Source: Loxodes magnus
Lineage: Eukaryota > Ciliophora > Karyorelictea > Loxodida > Loxodidae
Reading direction: 5' to 3'
Length of the DNA: 64,000 nt
Assembly: GCA_946699065.1 (NCBI GenBank)
Contig: CAMPDV010000005.1
Coordinates: forward strand, 496,001-560,000
Position numbers and translations under genes: made by a program. The notes below the pieces were generated by a model. That model had not been told where the DNA came from. It was given only the letters and a program-made list of their open reading frames with translations, and did not search any database. This document shows, piece by piece, positions 1 to 11,900 of this stretch (the first letter of the stretch is position 1; each line of letters starts with the position of its first letter).

Positions 1-654
1 AATAGAGGAAAATGCGTTTGCACATTAGGCTATTAATTTGGAACTAGCGATTAAACAAGTTAGTGCATTAAACAAGAAATTAATTCTTAAAATGTTATAC
101 CCATAATACCCTGTACCATTCCTACTTACATTGCACTTACCAGCAATTAAAATGATGCAATTTCTTATTCTGGAGCATCAGTTAATTTATAAACTTAGCT
201 AGGTGCTGCTTTAAATGTTAATGGATTTACATTGGATTTTTGGTTAACTCTTGGATCCACTTAAAAAATGATATTTTTGTAAATAAAGGATACTTCGAGA
301 AAATTTCTTTAGTTAGCTATTAATCCAACTCAATTAACTTTAATATTAATAACTGACTTAAGCTCTGGATAAAAAACGCAATTTTCGTACTATGACTTAG
401 CTACTTGGCACCATTTCCTATTAAGCTTTACAACGACAAATATATAATACTGCTATTCAACTTTTTATTTTCCAAGTCACTGTGAAACATCTATAAACTT
501 CATAATAAATACAAATTAAGTTAATACAAACGATGCATTGACTGTTGGAGGAGGCACTGCAACTGGATATTCTTAATTTGATGGTAAAATTTTAGCTTTA
601 AGACTATATAATGATATTCACTCTAATTTGGGACTTACTGAAACTAAAATGAAC
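1..654 (+). repeat. Partial repeat unit 0 (Cys linker plus LamG module)
   Basis: Begins inside the linker (CVCTLGY at codons 5-11) and contains a complete LamG-like module: GFTLDFW, a hydrophobic strand (FLQLAIN), TWHHFLLSF, the two-cysteine turn YCYSTF...CE, the TVGGGT loop and FDGKILALRLYN. The first half of the unit lies upstream of the window. Confidence 0.88.
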
Positions 655-3600
655 TGCCTTACAATTTAAACTCCTTGCTGATAGAGTTGCTTTGGAACTT
701 GTTCTGATACAGATCCTCAACTAACTACAGGATGCTCAGTAAATAGTACGACATCAATGTTTACTGGGGTATGATATACAATAAATGCTGATAGTGAATA
801 CAAAATATATGGATTTAGCAATATCTTTAAAGGAGATTTATTGAACTAGCAGTATATGTAATATCAATTCTGAAGTACTTTAACTTATAGTACTACATCC
901 TATGATGTTTTTAAGTTAGATAATAATGGAGAATGCTCTTTAACTATTTCACATGTTAATAATCAATTTGACATAGTCATAGATTAAGCAGACAACAATG
1001 TAGATAGATCTTATTAAGTTTTAATTCCTTCCTACTCTACAACTTAAATAGCTTAAATTATTATTAGCATTATAGACTTAGGAACTCATTAATATGATTT
1101 GCAAATATGTGTGGATATTGATTCGAATAGTTAATGCGCCGGCGAAAAGGCTATAACTGGAGCTAATTGCATTCCTAAATTAAAGCATGCTTCTAATAGT
1201 TATTTATAATTCAATTCTTAAGTCTCATATTTAATAGCTGATTTGGAAATTTATGATTTAAGTACTTAAATTTAATTATAATGTGATACAAATAAATATA
1301 ATCAATTATTCCCTAATAGTGGTACTTGCTAATGTTCCTTATGCTTTTTGGATTCATTTTACAATCCAGCTACATCTTCAGCTTGCAACATTTCTATTCC
1401 TAGTTTTACAACAAGATATCCTGTTTCCAAATGTAGCTTACCAAGCGATTATATATACATTTCTTCCATTAGTAGATACTATTATACTTAATTCACATTA
1501 GGAGCTGACGAAGTTTTACAATCGTCTTTTCAATCTACAATAAGCGCAATTTAAAATATAAATGGATTTATAATTGACTTTTGATTTATAGCCACAGGAA
1601 AACACAACATGAATATTCTAGAAATTAAAGATAATTCTAACAAATTTATCTCAATTGGCTTAGATTAAGTCTAAAAAATACTCCACTTTTATACAGAAAG
1701 AACCGCTACTTAATAATTTTATGTTCCTTATTGTTCAAGCAATACATAGCACCATATCGTAGTTAGCTTTACAAATACAGAAACTTATTACTGTTACTCG
1801 GCTTATTTATTTCCATCTTCGTGCTATATGCGTACATTCACATTGGCTTTAAGCTAATTAAATTCAAATGATGAATTAAAAGTAGGTGCTGGAACTTTAG
1901 CAAACTATACTTAATTTGAAGGATATGTAATGGCTCTTAAATTTTCTGGGAAATACCATACTTTATTGTCCTTAACAGAAAATAAAATAGATTGCTTTTC
2001 ACTAAATTCCCCTTGTTGGCTAAATTGTGCTGGCTTTTGCAAATATAGCGACAACCCAACATATTACAATTGCTATACTGGTGCAAATAATTTGATATCT
2101 GATACTTATTAAACTTATGGTGTAAGCTCATTTATTGCTTACGGAAATGACCCAACAAAATTTTATTATGATATTTTTATGTAAACCTCATAAAGATATG
2201 AATATTGAGCAAAGCTTACTTATAACTCTTTAAACTATAATTTCTTTAAAATTTAAGGAAACGCTGTTTCTTGCACTGTTACAATGAGCATTACAGGAAA
2301 CATATTCTATCTGAGTTCTTCGTTTGCTAGTACTAAATAAATTTAGATTTCCGAATTTACTTCAGGAACAACTTAGTTTAGAGTTTAGTATCAATCAACT
2401 TATAACAATGCCACAAATGATTATACAATAAGATGGTGTGTAGTACCTGAATTCCATAAAAATCCTTAATTGTGCTAATACATATATAACTCTGGTTCAA
2501 CATGCAATATTGAGCAAAGCGCTACTAGCTTTATATAATTTCCAACATCAACTATAAACTACTAAATTGCATGATTTTCTTATTATAATTATGAACTTAC
2601 TAGCACAAATTGTACTTCAGTAAGTAAAACATACAACCCCAATTATAGCTCAATAGGCTTATGTATTTGCAGTCTAGGTTATAAATACAATATATACAGT
2701 CCTGGTTCATATGGTGCTACTTGTACTAGTTCTGCTCTTCCAAGCCTTCAAGAAACAAGTGGTAGATATCCATTTTCAACTTGCCCATACCCAACTGATT
2801 TTATAGAAATCTCAATTAATAATTAAGTAGCTAATGACTTCACTACGGGTGGAAGTACTCTTACAACTAACTTCCGTACTGCAATAGCTTCTATTATAAA
2901 CGCAGATGGATTTATAATATCTTTCTGGATTAAACTAAGCACAACAAGCAAAAATACAAGAGTCTTTGAAGTAAAGAACTCTCAAGCCTCAAATAAAATA
3001 TTTTTATCATTTTAAAGTTTAATGTATCAAGGAGTATTTCTATTCTTTTCAAATAGAACAGGAACAAGTTAAATGTTTAAAGCTCCTTACTACGATTAAA
3101 ATACTTGGCACTACTTAGTTGTAGGATTTTAAAATAATGGAACAAAATATTGTATTTCAACTTATTTAAACTCAGCCTCATATTGCTTTGATTTTAGTTT
3201 TACACTAACTCTAAGTCAAACTACTACTGATGATATAATCACTTTTGGAGATAGCACTTTTTCTTTTAGTGAATATTCACTTTACTCTTTCGAGGGGAAA
3301 ATTCTAAATTTCAAAGTATCTGGAAATACATTTAGCTCCTTGAATTTAAATGAAAACATTGTTGATTGCTGATCAGTAAGAACACCATGTTGGAAATATT
3401 GTTACGGAGAATGCTTGACTTAAGATCCATAAAATATTGCAACAACTACTTGCACAGTTAACTAACCACATGATCTCGTAACGACCACTTGATAAACAGT
3501 TGATGGAAGTCATAGTTTCAGTTATATTGGAAGCTCTTCCAGTTTATTTAACTACAATACATTTTTTTAGGATATTGCTATTTATAAATTTTGGTTAAAA

Positions 3601-6600
3601 GCAACTCCAAGTGCAACTTAATATCTGGTTTTCTTTATTGATGGACCTTCTTCTTCCTGCTGATTAAAATTATACGTCACCAATTAACTGTTCAATTTAG
3701 AAATAAATGATGGATCAAGTACTTCATCGTTTTAAGTGACAGTTAGTTAATGAACAAGTAATGAAGAATTAAGAGTAGAAATCTATTACATTTATAGCTC
3801 ACCATAATGATAAATAAAACTCTGTGTTACTAGAACTACTTTTGAACCATATTGCAGTTAAGGAACAATGACAAATATTTGCAAGCTTTCATATTTTTCA
3901 AATAGCTAAATTTAATTTCCTATTTCAGCTGTTTCGTTTCAAGTAAGAGGAGTTTATGTCTATTCATTTAGTCCATAATGCACAGGTCTGGATCTTAAGT
4001 ACAACTTTAATTGACCTTCTCTAGGATTTTGTACATGCTCACTTGGCTATAAAATGACTTTATCAGGTATTGATGAAATAACTTGTAGTACTTCAAGCAT
4101 TTTACCAATTTATGATGATTCTTACTCTGAAAGGTATCCGATACCCGTTTGTAGTTATCCTTCATCATGGGTATAAATCAATATAGCAAGTAAAATTAAT
4201 TAAGATACACCATTTTCATTTGTATCTGGTACAGATGAATGTAGTACAAACTTTTATTCTCTAGTTTCTGGATAAACTAATTTTGATAGTGGATTTATAC
4301 TTATCTTCTGATTCTAAATAAATTAAACTAATGTTCAATAAACAATTATGGAAATAAGAAGAGCTAGCAATAATGTATTTTTAAGCGTTGGAGTAGACAC
4401 AAATCAAGGAGTTCTTCTTTTTTACTCTCAAAGAATTACAACTTAAAAATTTGTTGGTCCGTTTGATTCTTCAAATACTTGAAACTATATAGTTGCTGGA
4501 TTTTCAACTACTTCTACTCTTTACTGCTACTCAAGTTAGACAAAACCGTCTTATTGTTATTCTAGAACATTCACTCTAAGTTTAAAAGATTTAGAGACTT
4601 TAGATCTCATTTATATAGGAAGCGGAACTTACTCAGGATATACGAAATATGAAGGAGATCTTTTAGGAGTAAAGATTTTGAATTAGAATTTTATCACTTT
4701 AGGCTTAAATTAAGATATAGTAGATTGCTGAACAACATTTACGCCTTGCAGATTAAATTGCTAAGGAATATGTAGTTCTACTACCTATCCTTAGTATGAT
4801 ACTACTACTTATTGCAATTAGCAGCCTTACATGTTGCAATAAGATACTTATTCTACTTGCGATAATTCTAACAGTATCTAAATTGTAGGAAGTAATTAAA
4901 CCAAATTTTATTATGATTTGTTCTAATAAAACATTTTGAGATACTAATTTTGGTTAAAGGCAACACGAACAGTTACTAGTTATACAGTATTCTAGATATT
5001 AGGAAGCAGTTCTTCCTGCTCACTGACTCTTTCAATTACTGATAATACTTTTAACTTAGTAATAGTATCAGGATCTACATATAGTTATTAAATGACTCTA
5101 GCTTCGTTTATAAGTACGATGGAATTTAGAATAACTATAGTAAATTAAATTAATGGTGCCAATTATGATTTCTAGTGGTGTATAGCTTATGATAACATAG
5201 AAATTAACGACTTAAAAATGTGTAGAAGTGCTACATAAACTACAACATGTAATATTCAACACTCTGCTACTAGTAAAATTATTTTTCCAACTACTCCATC
5301 AGTTACTATAAGCTACTAAGTCGCTTTAGCAATATTTTCAAATTATCTTCCTGCAAGCACCTGTACTCTTCCTAAATAATATAATCCTTATTACCCAACA
5401 TCAGATGATTGCGTTTGTAGTTTAGGAAATCAAATGGATTTAACTGGTGGAGGAACTAATACTATTACATGCAATGCTGATCCAATTTAAATAATTACCG
5501 ATGCAAGCTACACAAATAGATGGCCTTTAACAACTTGTGACTATCCGAAAAATTGGGTAAGCATTGATATATCTGGAGCAATAAATTAATATACTGAAAC
5601 TGTATTTACAACTGCCAGTAATGCTGTAAATACTAATTTTTATAATTTAGTCTAAGGATAAATTCCTTTTTCTAATGGATTTATTTTATCCTTTTGGTTT
5701 AAAACTTCAGAACCTTCTGCATAGATGAGAATGATTGAAATAAGAAAAGCTGATGGGAATGTCTTTCTTAGTATTTAAGTGAACACAGTATCATTTTCTT
5801 TATTATATTATACTCAAAGAACAACAACTCAAAGTTTCATGGTACCATTTGATGGTTCAAATACCTGGCACTATATAATTACAGGGTTTACATCAACAGG
5901 AACACTCCACTGCTATTCTAGTTATACGAAACCTTCTTATTGTTTTCAAAGATCAATGACGTTAGCACTAGATGCTTTATATTCGGATGATAAAATATAC
6001 GTAGGTGATGGAACATATAGTGGTTATTCATATTTCAAAGGAAGCATTTTGGCAGTTAAAATAATAGATGACTTATACTCTAGCTATAACTTAAATTAAA
6101 CAGTTGCTGATTGCTGAACAACATTTACGCCTTGCAGATTAAATTGCTAAGGAATATGTAGTTCTACTACCTATCCTTAGTATGATACTACTACTTATTG
6201 CAATTAGCAGCCTTACATGTTGCAATAAGATACTTATTCTACTTGCGATAATTCTAACAGTATCTAAATTGTAGGAAGTAATTAAACCAAATTTTATTAT
6301 GATTTGTTCTAATAAAACATTTTGAGATACTAATTTTGGTTAAAGGCAACACGAACAGTTACTAGTTATACAGTATTCTAGATATTAGGAAGCAGTTCTT
6401 CCTGCTCACTGACTCTTTCAATTACTGATAATACTTTTAACTTAGTAATAGTATCAGGATCTACATATAGTTATTAAATGACTCTAGCTTCGTTTATAAG
6501 TACGATGGAATTTAGAATAACTATAGTAAATTAAATTAATGGTGCCAATTATGATTTCTAGTGGTGTATAGCTTATGATAACATAGAAATTAACGACTTA

Positions 6601-8866
6601 AAAATGTGTAGAAGTGCTACATAAACTACAACATGTAATATTCAACACTCTGCTACTAGTAAAATTATTTTTCCAACTACTCCATCAGTTACTATAAGCT
6701 ACTAAGTCGCTTTAGCAATATTTTCAAATTATCTTCCTGCAAGCACCTGTACTCTTCCTAAATAATATAATCCTTATTACCCAACATCAGATGATTGCGT
6801 TTGTAGTTTAGGAAATCAAATGGATTTAACTGGTGGAGGAACTAATACTATTACATGCAATGCTGATCCAATTTAAATAATTACCGATGCAAGCTACACA
6901 AATAGATGGCCTTTAACAACTTGTGACTATCCGAAAAATTGGGTAAGCATTGATATATCTGGAGCAATAAATTAATATACTGAAACTGTATTTACAACTG
7001 CCAGTAATGCTGTAAATACTAATTTTTATAATTTAGTCTAAGGATAAATTCCTTTTTCTAATGGATTTATTTTATCCTTTTGGTTTAAAACTTCAGAACC
7101 TTCTGCATAGATGAGAATGATTGAAATAAGAAAAGCTGATGGGAATGTCTTTCTTAGTATTTAAGTGAACACAGTATCATTTTCTTTATTATATTATACT
7201 CAAAGAACAACAACTCAAAGTTTCATGGTACCATTTGATGGTTCAAATACCTGGCACTATATAATTACAGGGTTTACATCAACAGGAACACTCCACTGCT
7301 ATTCTAGTTATACGAAACCTTCTTATTGTTTTCAAAGATCAATGACGTTAGCACTAGATGCTTTATATTCGGATGATAAAATATACGTAGGTGATGGAAC
7401 ATATAGTGGTTATTCATATTTCAAAGGAAGCATTTTGGCAGTTAAAATAATAGATGACTTATACTCTAGCTATAACTTAAATTAAACAGTTGCTGATTGC
7501 TGAACAACATTTACGCCTTGCAGATTAAATTGCTAAGGAATATGTAGTTCTACTACCTATCCTTAGTATGATACTACTACTTATTGCAATTAGCAGCCTT
7601 ACATGTTGCAATAAGATACTTATTCTACTTGCGATAATTCTAACAGTATCTAAATTGTAGGAAGTAATTAAACCAAATTTTATTATGATTTGTTCTAATA
7701 AAACATTTTGAGATACTAATTTTGGTTAAAGGCAACACGAACAGTTACTAGTTATACAGTATTCTAGATATTAGGAAGCAGTTCTTCCTGCTCACTGACT
7801 CTTTCAATTACTGATAATACTTTTAACTTAGTAATAGTATCAGGATCTACATATAGTTATTAAATGACTCTAGCTTCGTTTATAAGTACGATGGAATTTA
7901 GAATAACTATAGTAAATTAAATTAATGGTGCCAATTATGATTTCTAGTGGTGTATAGCTTATGATAACATAGAAATTAACGACTTAAAAATGTGTAGAAG
8001 TGCTACATAAACTACAACATGTAATATTCAACACTCTGCTACTAGTAAAATTATTTTTCCAACTACTCCATCAGTTACTATAAGCTACTAAGTCGCTTTA
8101 GCAATATTTTCAAATTATCTTCCTGCAAGCACCTGTACTCTTCCTAAATAATATAATCCTTATTACCCAACATCAGATGATTGCGTTTGTAGTTTAGGAA
8201 ATCAAATGGATTTAACTGGTGGAGGAACTAATACTATTACATGCAATGCTGATCCAATTTAAATAATTACCGATGCAAGCTACACAAATAGATGGCCTTT
8301 AACAACTTGTGACTATCCGAAAAATTGGGTAAGCATTGATATATCTGGAGCAATAAATTAATATACTGAAACTGTATTTACAACTGCCAGTAATGCTGTA
8401 AATACTAATTTTTATAATTTAGTCTAAGGATAAATTCCTTTTTCTAATGGATTTATTTTATCCTTTTGGTTTAAAACTTCAGAACCTTCTGCATAGATGA
8501 GAATGATTGAAATAAGAAAAGCTGATGGGAATGTCTTTCTTAGTATTTAAGTGAACACAGTATCATTTTCTTTATTATATTATACTCAAAGAACAACAAC
8601 TCAAAGTTTCATGGTACCATTTGATGGTTCAAATACCTGGCACTATATAATTACAGGGTTTACATCAACAGGAACACTCCACTGCTATTCTAGTTATACG
8701 AAACCTTCTTATTGTTTTCAAAGATCAATGACGTTAGCACTAGATGCTTTATATTCGGATGATAAAATATACGTAGGTGATGGAACATATAGTGGTTATT
8801 CATATTTCAAAGGAAGCATTTTGGCAGTTAAAATAATAGATGACTTATACTCTAGCTATAACTTAA
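1..8866 (+). CDS. Giant LamG-repeat surface protein, 5' part in this window (5'-incomplete)
   Basis: Frame 1 (codons start at 1, 4, 7...) read with TAA/TAG = Gln and TGA = Trp. It holds the C-terminal half of one repeat unit, three diverged units with anchor cysteines at 655, 1993 and 3367, then array A copies with anchors at 4726, 6112 and 7498. LamG_3-like (concanavalin A-like sandwich) signatures recur: GFTLDFW, WHHFLLSF, FDGKILALRLYN. No start codon or signal peptide is visible because the gene begins upstream. The sense strand changes at TTAA 8863-8866. The coding sequence continues on the minus strand from 17141 downward, as shown by the uninterrupted array A unit across that junction when the block is flipped. 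Inferred role: secreted or membrane-tethered extracellular repeat protein. The frame and repeat family are certain by eye; the function is not. Confidence 0.92.
655..1992 (+). repeat. Repeat unit 1 (446 codons)
   Basis: Anchor CLTIQTPC then W (TGA), Q (TAG), SCFGTC. The first module has QFWSTLTY and the cysteine strand LQICVDID. The linker has CQCSLC. The LamG module has GFIIDFWF, the turn YCYSAY...SSC and FEGYVMALK. The usual Trp of the WHH strand is TAG (Gln) at 1747, a single-base change from TGG, so this module may be slightly degenerate. Confidence 0.87.
1993..3366 (+). repeat. Repeat unit 2 (458 codons)
   Basis: Anchor CFSLNSPC-W-LNCAGFC with TGG. The first module has YEYWAKLTY, its Trp written TGA, and RWCVVPEFH followed by QLC. 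The LamG module has GFIISFWIKL, TWHYLVVGF, the turn YC...YC and FEGKILNFKV. All landmarks sit in frame 1. Confidence 0.87.
3367..4725 (+). repeat. Repeat unit 3 (453 codons)
   Basis: Anchor C-W(TGA)-SVRTPC-W(TGG)-KYCYGEC, using both Trp codons inside one motif. The first module ends in LCVTRTTFEPYC. The LamG module has GFILIFWFQI and TWNYIVAGF with TGA as Trp, and the turn LYCYSS. It is closely similar to the array A unit that follows and is its likely parent. Confidence 0.87.
4723..8866 (+). repeat. Array A, forward part: tandem 1386-bp coding repeats
   Basis: Copies run 4723-6108, 6109-7494 and 7495-8866. The third is cut by the inversion and its last 14 bases lie at 17141-17128 on the minus strand. 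Each copy is 462 codons, keeps frame, and appears identical wherever I compared it, including synonymous sites. The anchor is CWTTFTPC-R-LNCQGIC: the usual Trp is replaced by AGA. LamG landmarks are GFILSFWFKT, TWHYIITGF and DDKIYVGDGT. Near-perfect identity implies recent expansion or homogenisation. Copy number may be misjudged by an assembler. Confidence 0.93.
8863..8866. other. Inversion breakpoint, left TTAA
   Basis: Left of this palindrome the sequence matches array A up to TATAAC; right of it the match stops and minus-strand coding begins. In intact array copies the same TTAA is followed by ATTAAACAG. That continuation is found, reversed, at the right breakpoint. Confidence 0.9.
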
Positions 8867-8931
8867 GGATTAGTAGTTGATACACATTATCCTTAACATT
8901 TCTACCAACATGGTGTAATACTAGTGAAGCA
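8863..8931 (-). repeat. Repeat unit 13, first 23 codons (cut off by the inversion)
   Basis: Anchor CFTSITPC-W(TGG)-QKCQGQC, then STTNPQ up to the TTAA. The rest of this unit lies at 17142-18438 on the plus strand. Joining the two gives 454 codons to the next anchor, a normal unit length and in frame, which is the strongest sign that the block was inverted. Confidence 0.9.
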
Positions 8932-11900
8932 ATCCATTTTATATCTATCTAATCCTAAGCTACTATATGTTTAACCATTTACTTTGAAAGCTAAAATTGA
9001 TCCTTCAAATTCTTGGTAAGTACTGAAGCTGTCAGGATCAGTAAAGCTTCCATCTCCTACTTAAATTTAGTCATTTGTAGTTAGATTTTATAAAACTAGT
9101 TTAAAGCTTCTTTTATAGCAAAAAGATGGATACAGCTAACTAGAATAGCAATATAAAGTATCTTAACTAGTGAAGCTCACCATAATATGATGCCAAGTTT
9201 TTGCTAGATCTATTGGAGCATTGAAATATTAAGCTATTCCCTATCTGTTACTATAAAAAAGTAAAACACCTGACCATTAGTTCAGCATAACAGTCAAAAA
9301 TATTGAATTAGCAATGCTAGTGTCTTTAATTTCAAATAATTTCATGTCTGCTGTATTAGATTAAGTAAACCATCAAGTTAATGTAAATCCATTAGAATTT
9401 ATAATACTACTAACAGCTGTATAAAAGTTAGTTGTGTATTCATCTGCTCCTACTGTGAAATCTTATTTGATATCTTAATTTATTCAAATACTTATCAAAT
9501 CGGTTGGATATCTACAGAAGGGAGGAGGATAACGATTTGGAGTTAAAGTTATTGATTGTATAGGACTTGAAGTGCATGTTATCTTATACTGTCCAGCTAC
9601 TAAACTACTTATATATCCTAATGTGCAAACACAAGCTCCTGCATTTCTGTAATTTGGATTATACTAATGCTATAGTTAGCATTATATGTTCTATTCTTAG
9701 TAGTTAAATATATCAATTCAAGCTACTTAATATGACTATATACTTGTAGTGGGAAATTCTATTTTTGAGCCTAATTTAGAAGCAATATTGCATGCATTTG
9801 ACAAAACATAAGATAAGCATATAGGTTCATAATAAGAAGGCGTTACGCATCATTCTAATTGATAGTCATTTGTAGCTTTTCTATATTAATTTTGAATGTA
9901 AATCTTGGCTTCTAAACTAGTAAATGAATCAACCGTAATCTAATAACTTGTAGTAGAAACAGTAGTTAGTGCTAAGTTAAAATAATTGCCTGTAACTGAA
10001 ACTTATATATTGCAATTATCTCCAATTAGATTTGTGAATATCACTTAAGATGGATTTTAAGTAGCTTTAATTCAGTATTCATATCTTATATATTAAGCCA
10101 TAAATAAATCGCTATAAAATATTGTATTATCATATCCGTTCTTCGAGTAGCTTTGGCTATTATCACAAGTAAAGTATGTATCATTTTTTAATCTATGTGA
10201 ATAGTATTTACTACAGTAATTTATGGCTTCTTTAAATTCAACGTTTGTTGTACTTTAGCATTCGCCTTAGCAATATTACCAGCATGGTGAATAAGTTGTC
10301 CAGCAATCTGCAAATTTTTCATTTAATCCTAAAGTAATCCAATCTGATCTTGTTATTTTTAAGGCTAAAATTTGTCCTTACATTTCTTCATACGTAGAAT
10401 AAGTTCCACTTCCAACAGTTATAAGATCATTTGTATTTAATTAAGCAAGAGTAAGTTAGAATTCTTTATTTTGGCAAACTGAAGCATACAAGTAAGTAGA
10501 TCAGCAAAATATTGACGAAGAGGAAGAAAAGCCTAATATAATATGTTGCCAATTATTATTTGCACCTCAATATGGTCCAATTAGAGTGTTTGAGCTAGGC
10601 CTCTAAGTATATACTTCAATTACTTTGATATTTGAATTATGATTGACTGATAAGAAAACATTAGTTGTATCTTTAATTTCGAATATTCTCTAATTAGCAT
10701 TTACACTAGTTTTATACCAGAATGATATGGTAAATCCATTTTAGTTTATAATACTATTGACTAACGTATAAAAGCTTAGTATATCTTCGTCAATTGTTGG
10801 TTTAGCGTATGTAGTAAGTGTTTTGTCATTTATCTTTCCACTGACTGAAACAGATATGAAATCAGGATAATTACATCTTTCAATAGGATATCTTGTAGAA
10901 AATCATGAGGGATCGGTAAGTGGTTATAATGCAACCGAAGCGCAGACTAATTCATCAGTATTTAAAAAGTTAGTTGAATAACCGATAGAACACATACAAT
11001 CTCCATATCCGTGATGCTTAGGATCAAATTGTATGTCAGGACAAGGCTCATTTCAAGAATAAGGATACAGTTTCACTTGAGCAATTTAATGAGATACTGA
11101 AGTTAAAGGAAAGCTTATAGTACTAGAAGCAGAATGTTAAATGTTACAAGTAGCTGGAATGATTGATTATATGCATTATGGTTCTTTATTATCTTAAGTT
11201 ACACATCATGTGAATGTGTATTTATTCGTTATTGAATCGTATTAATTTTAAACGTAAGATTTCACTTTTTAGTTAACCGTAAATTAGCTTAGTGTAATTG
11301 TATAGTGCTAATTAGTTGAAGCTGTTATATAGCAATCCCAAGTAACACTTGTAATTTTGATTTCTATAGAGCATTAATTAAAATGTCCAGTTAGTTTAAA
11401 GACAGTATAAGTTGATAAATCGTTAGTTAAAGTAGTGAAAAATTAATATTTAAAGGCATTATTTGTGAACATGTTATAATTGAAAATATTCTTATTATAT
11501 CCGTATATAGTAAGATCGTGTGTTACATTAATATTCTGCCAATTATTATCTTGTAGGAGATAATAAGAATGATACGAGCATGCACTAGTTTACGGATCAT
11601 CTGAACAAGTTCCTGCACAATTTAATCAGCATGGCGTTATAGATGTTAAGCAATCAGCTAATTTTTCATCTAAATTGAGATGCGTATAAGTATCTTATAT
11701 TACTCTTAAAGCTAGAATTTTTCCTTTTAATTATTCATAAGTACTATATGTTCCATCGCCAACTTTTATAGTATCTCCAACTACTAAATTACTAAAAGTC
11801 AATTAAAAATCTCTTAAATAGCAATAAGAAGAAAATCCATATGAAGAGTAGCAGTATTTAGTTTATGATGTAGTAAAGGAAATTATTATATGATGCCAAC

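Noticed and set aside
1..1300. Start of the gene, signal peptide or promoter near the left edge
   Set aside because: Base 1 already lies inside a repeat linker (CVCTLGY), so the gene must begin upstream.
1747..1749. TAG at the conserved Trp of the WHH strand in unit 1 as evidence that TAG might mean Trp
   Set aside because: Single occurrence; elsewhere TAG fits Gln columns. More likely an ordinary TGG-to-TAG substitution giving Gln.
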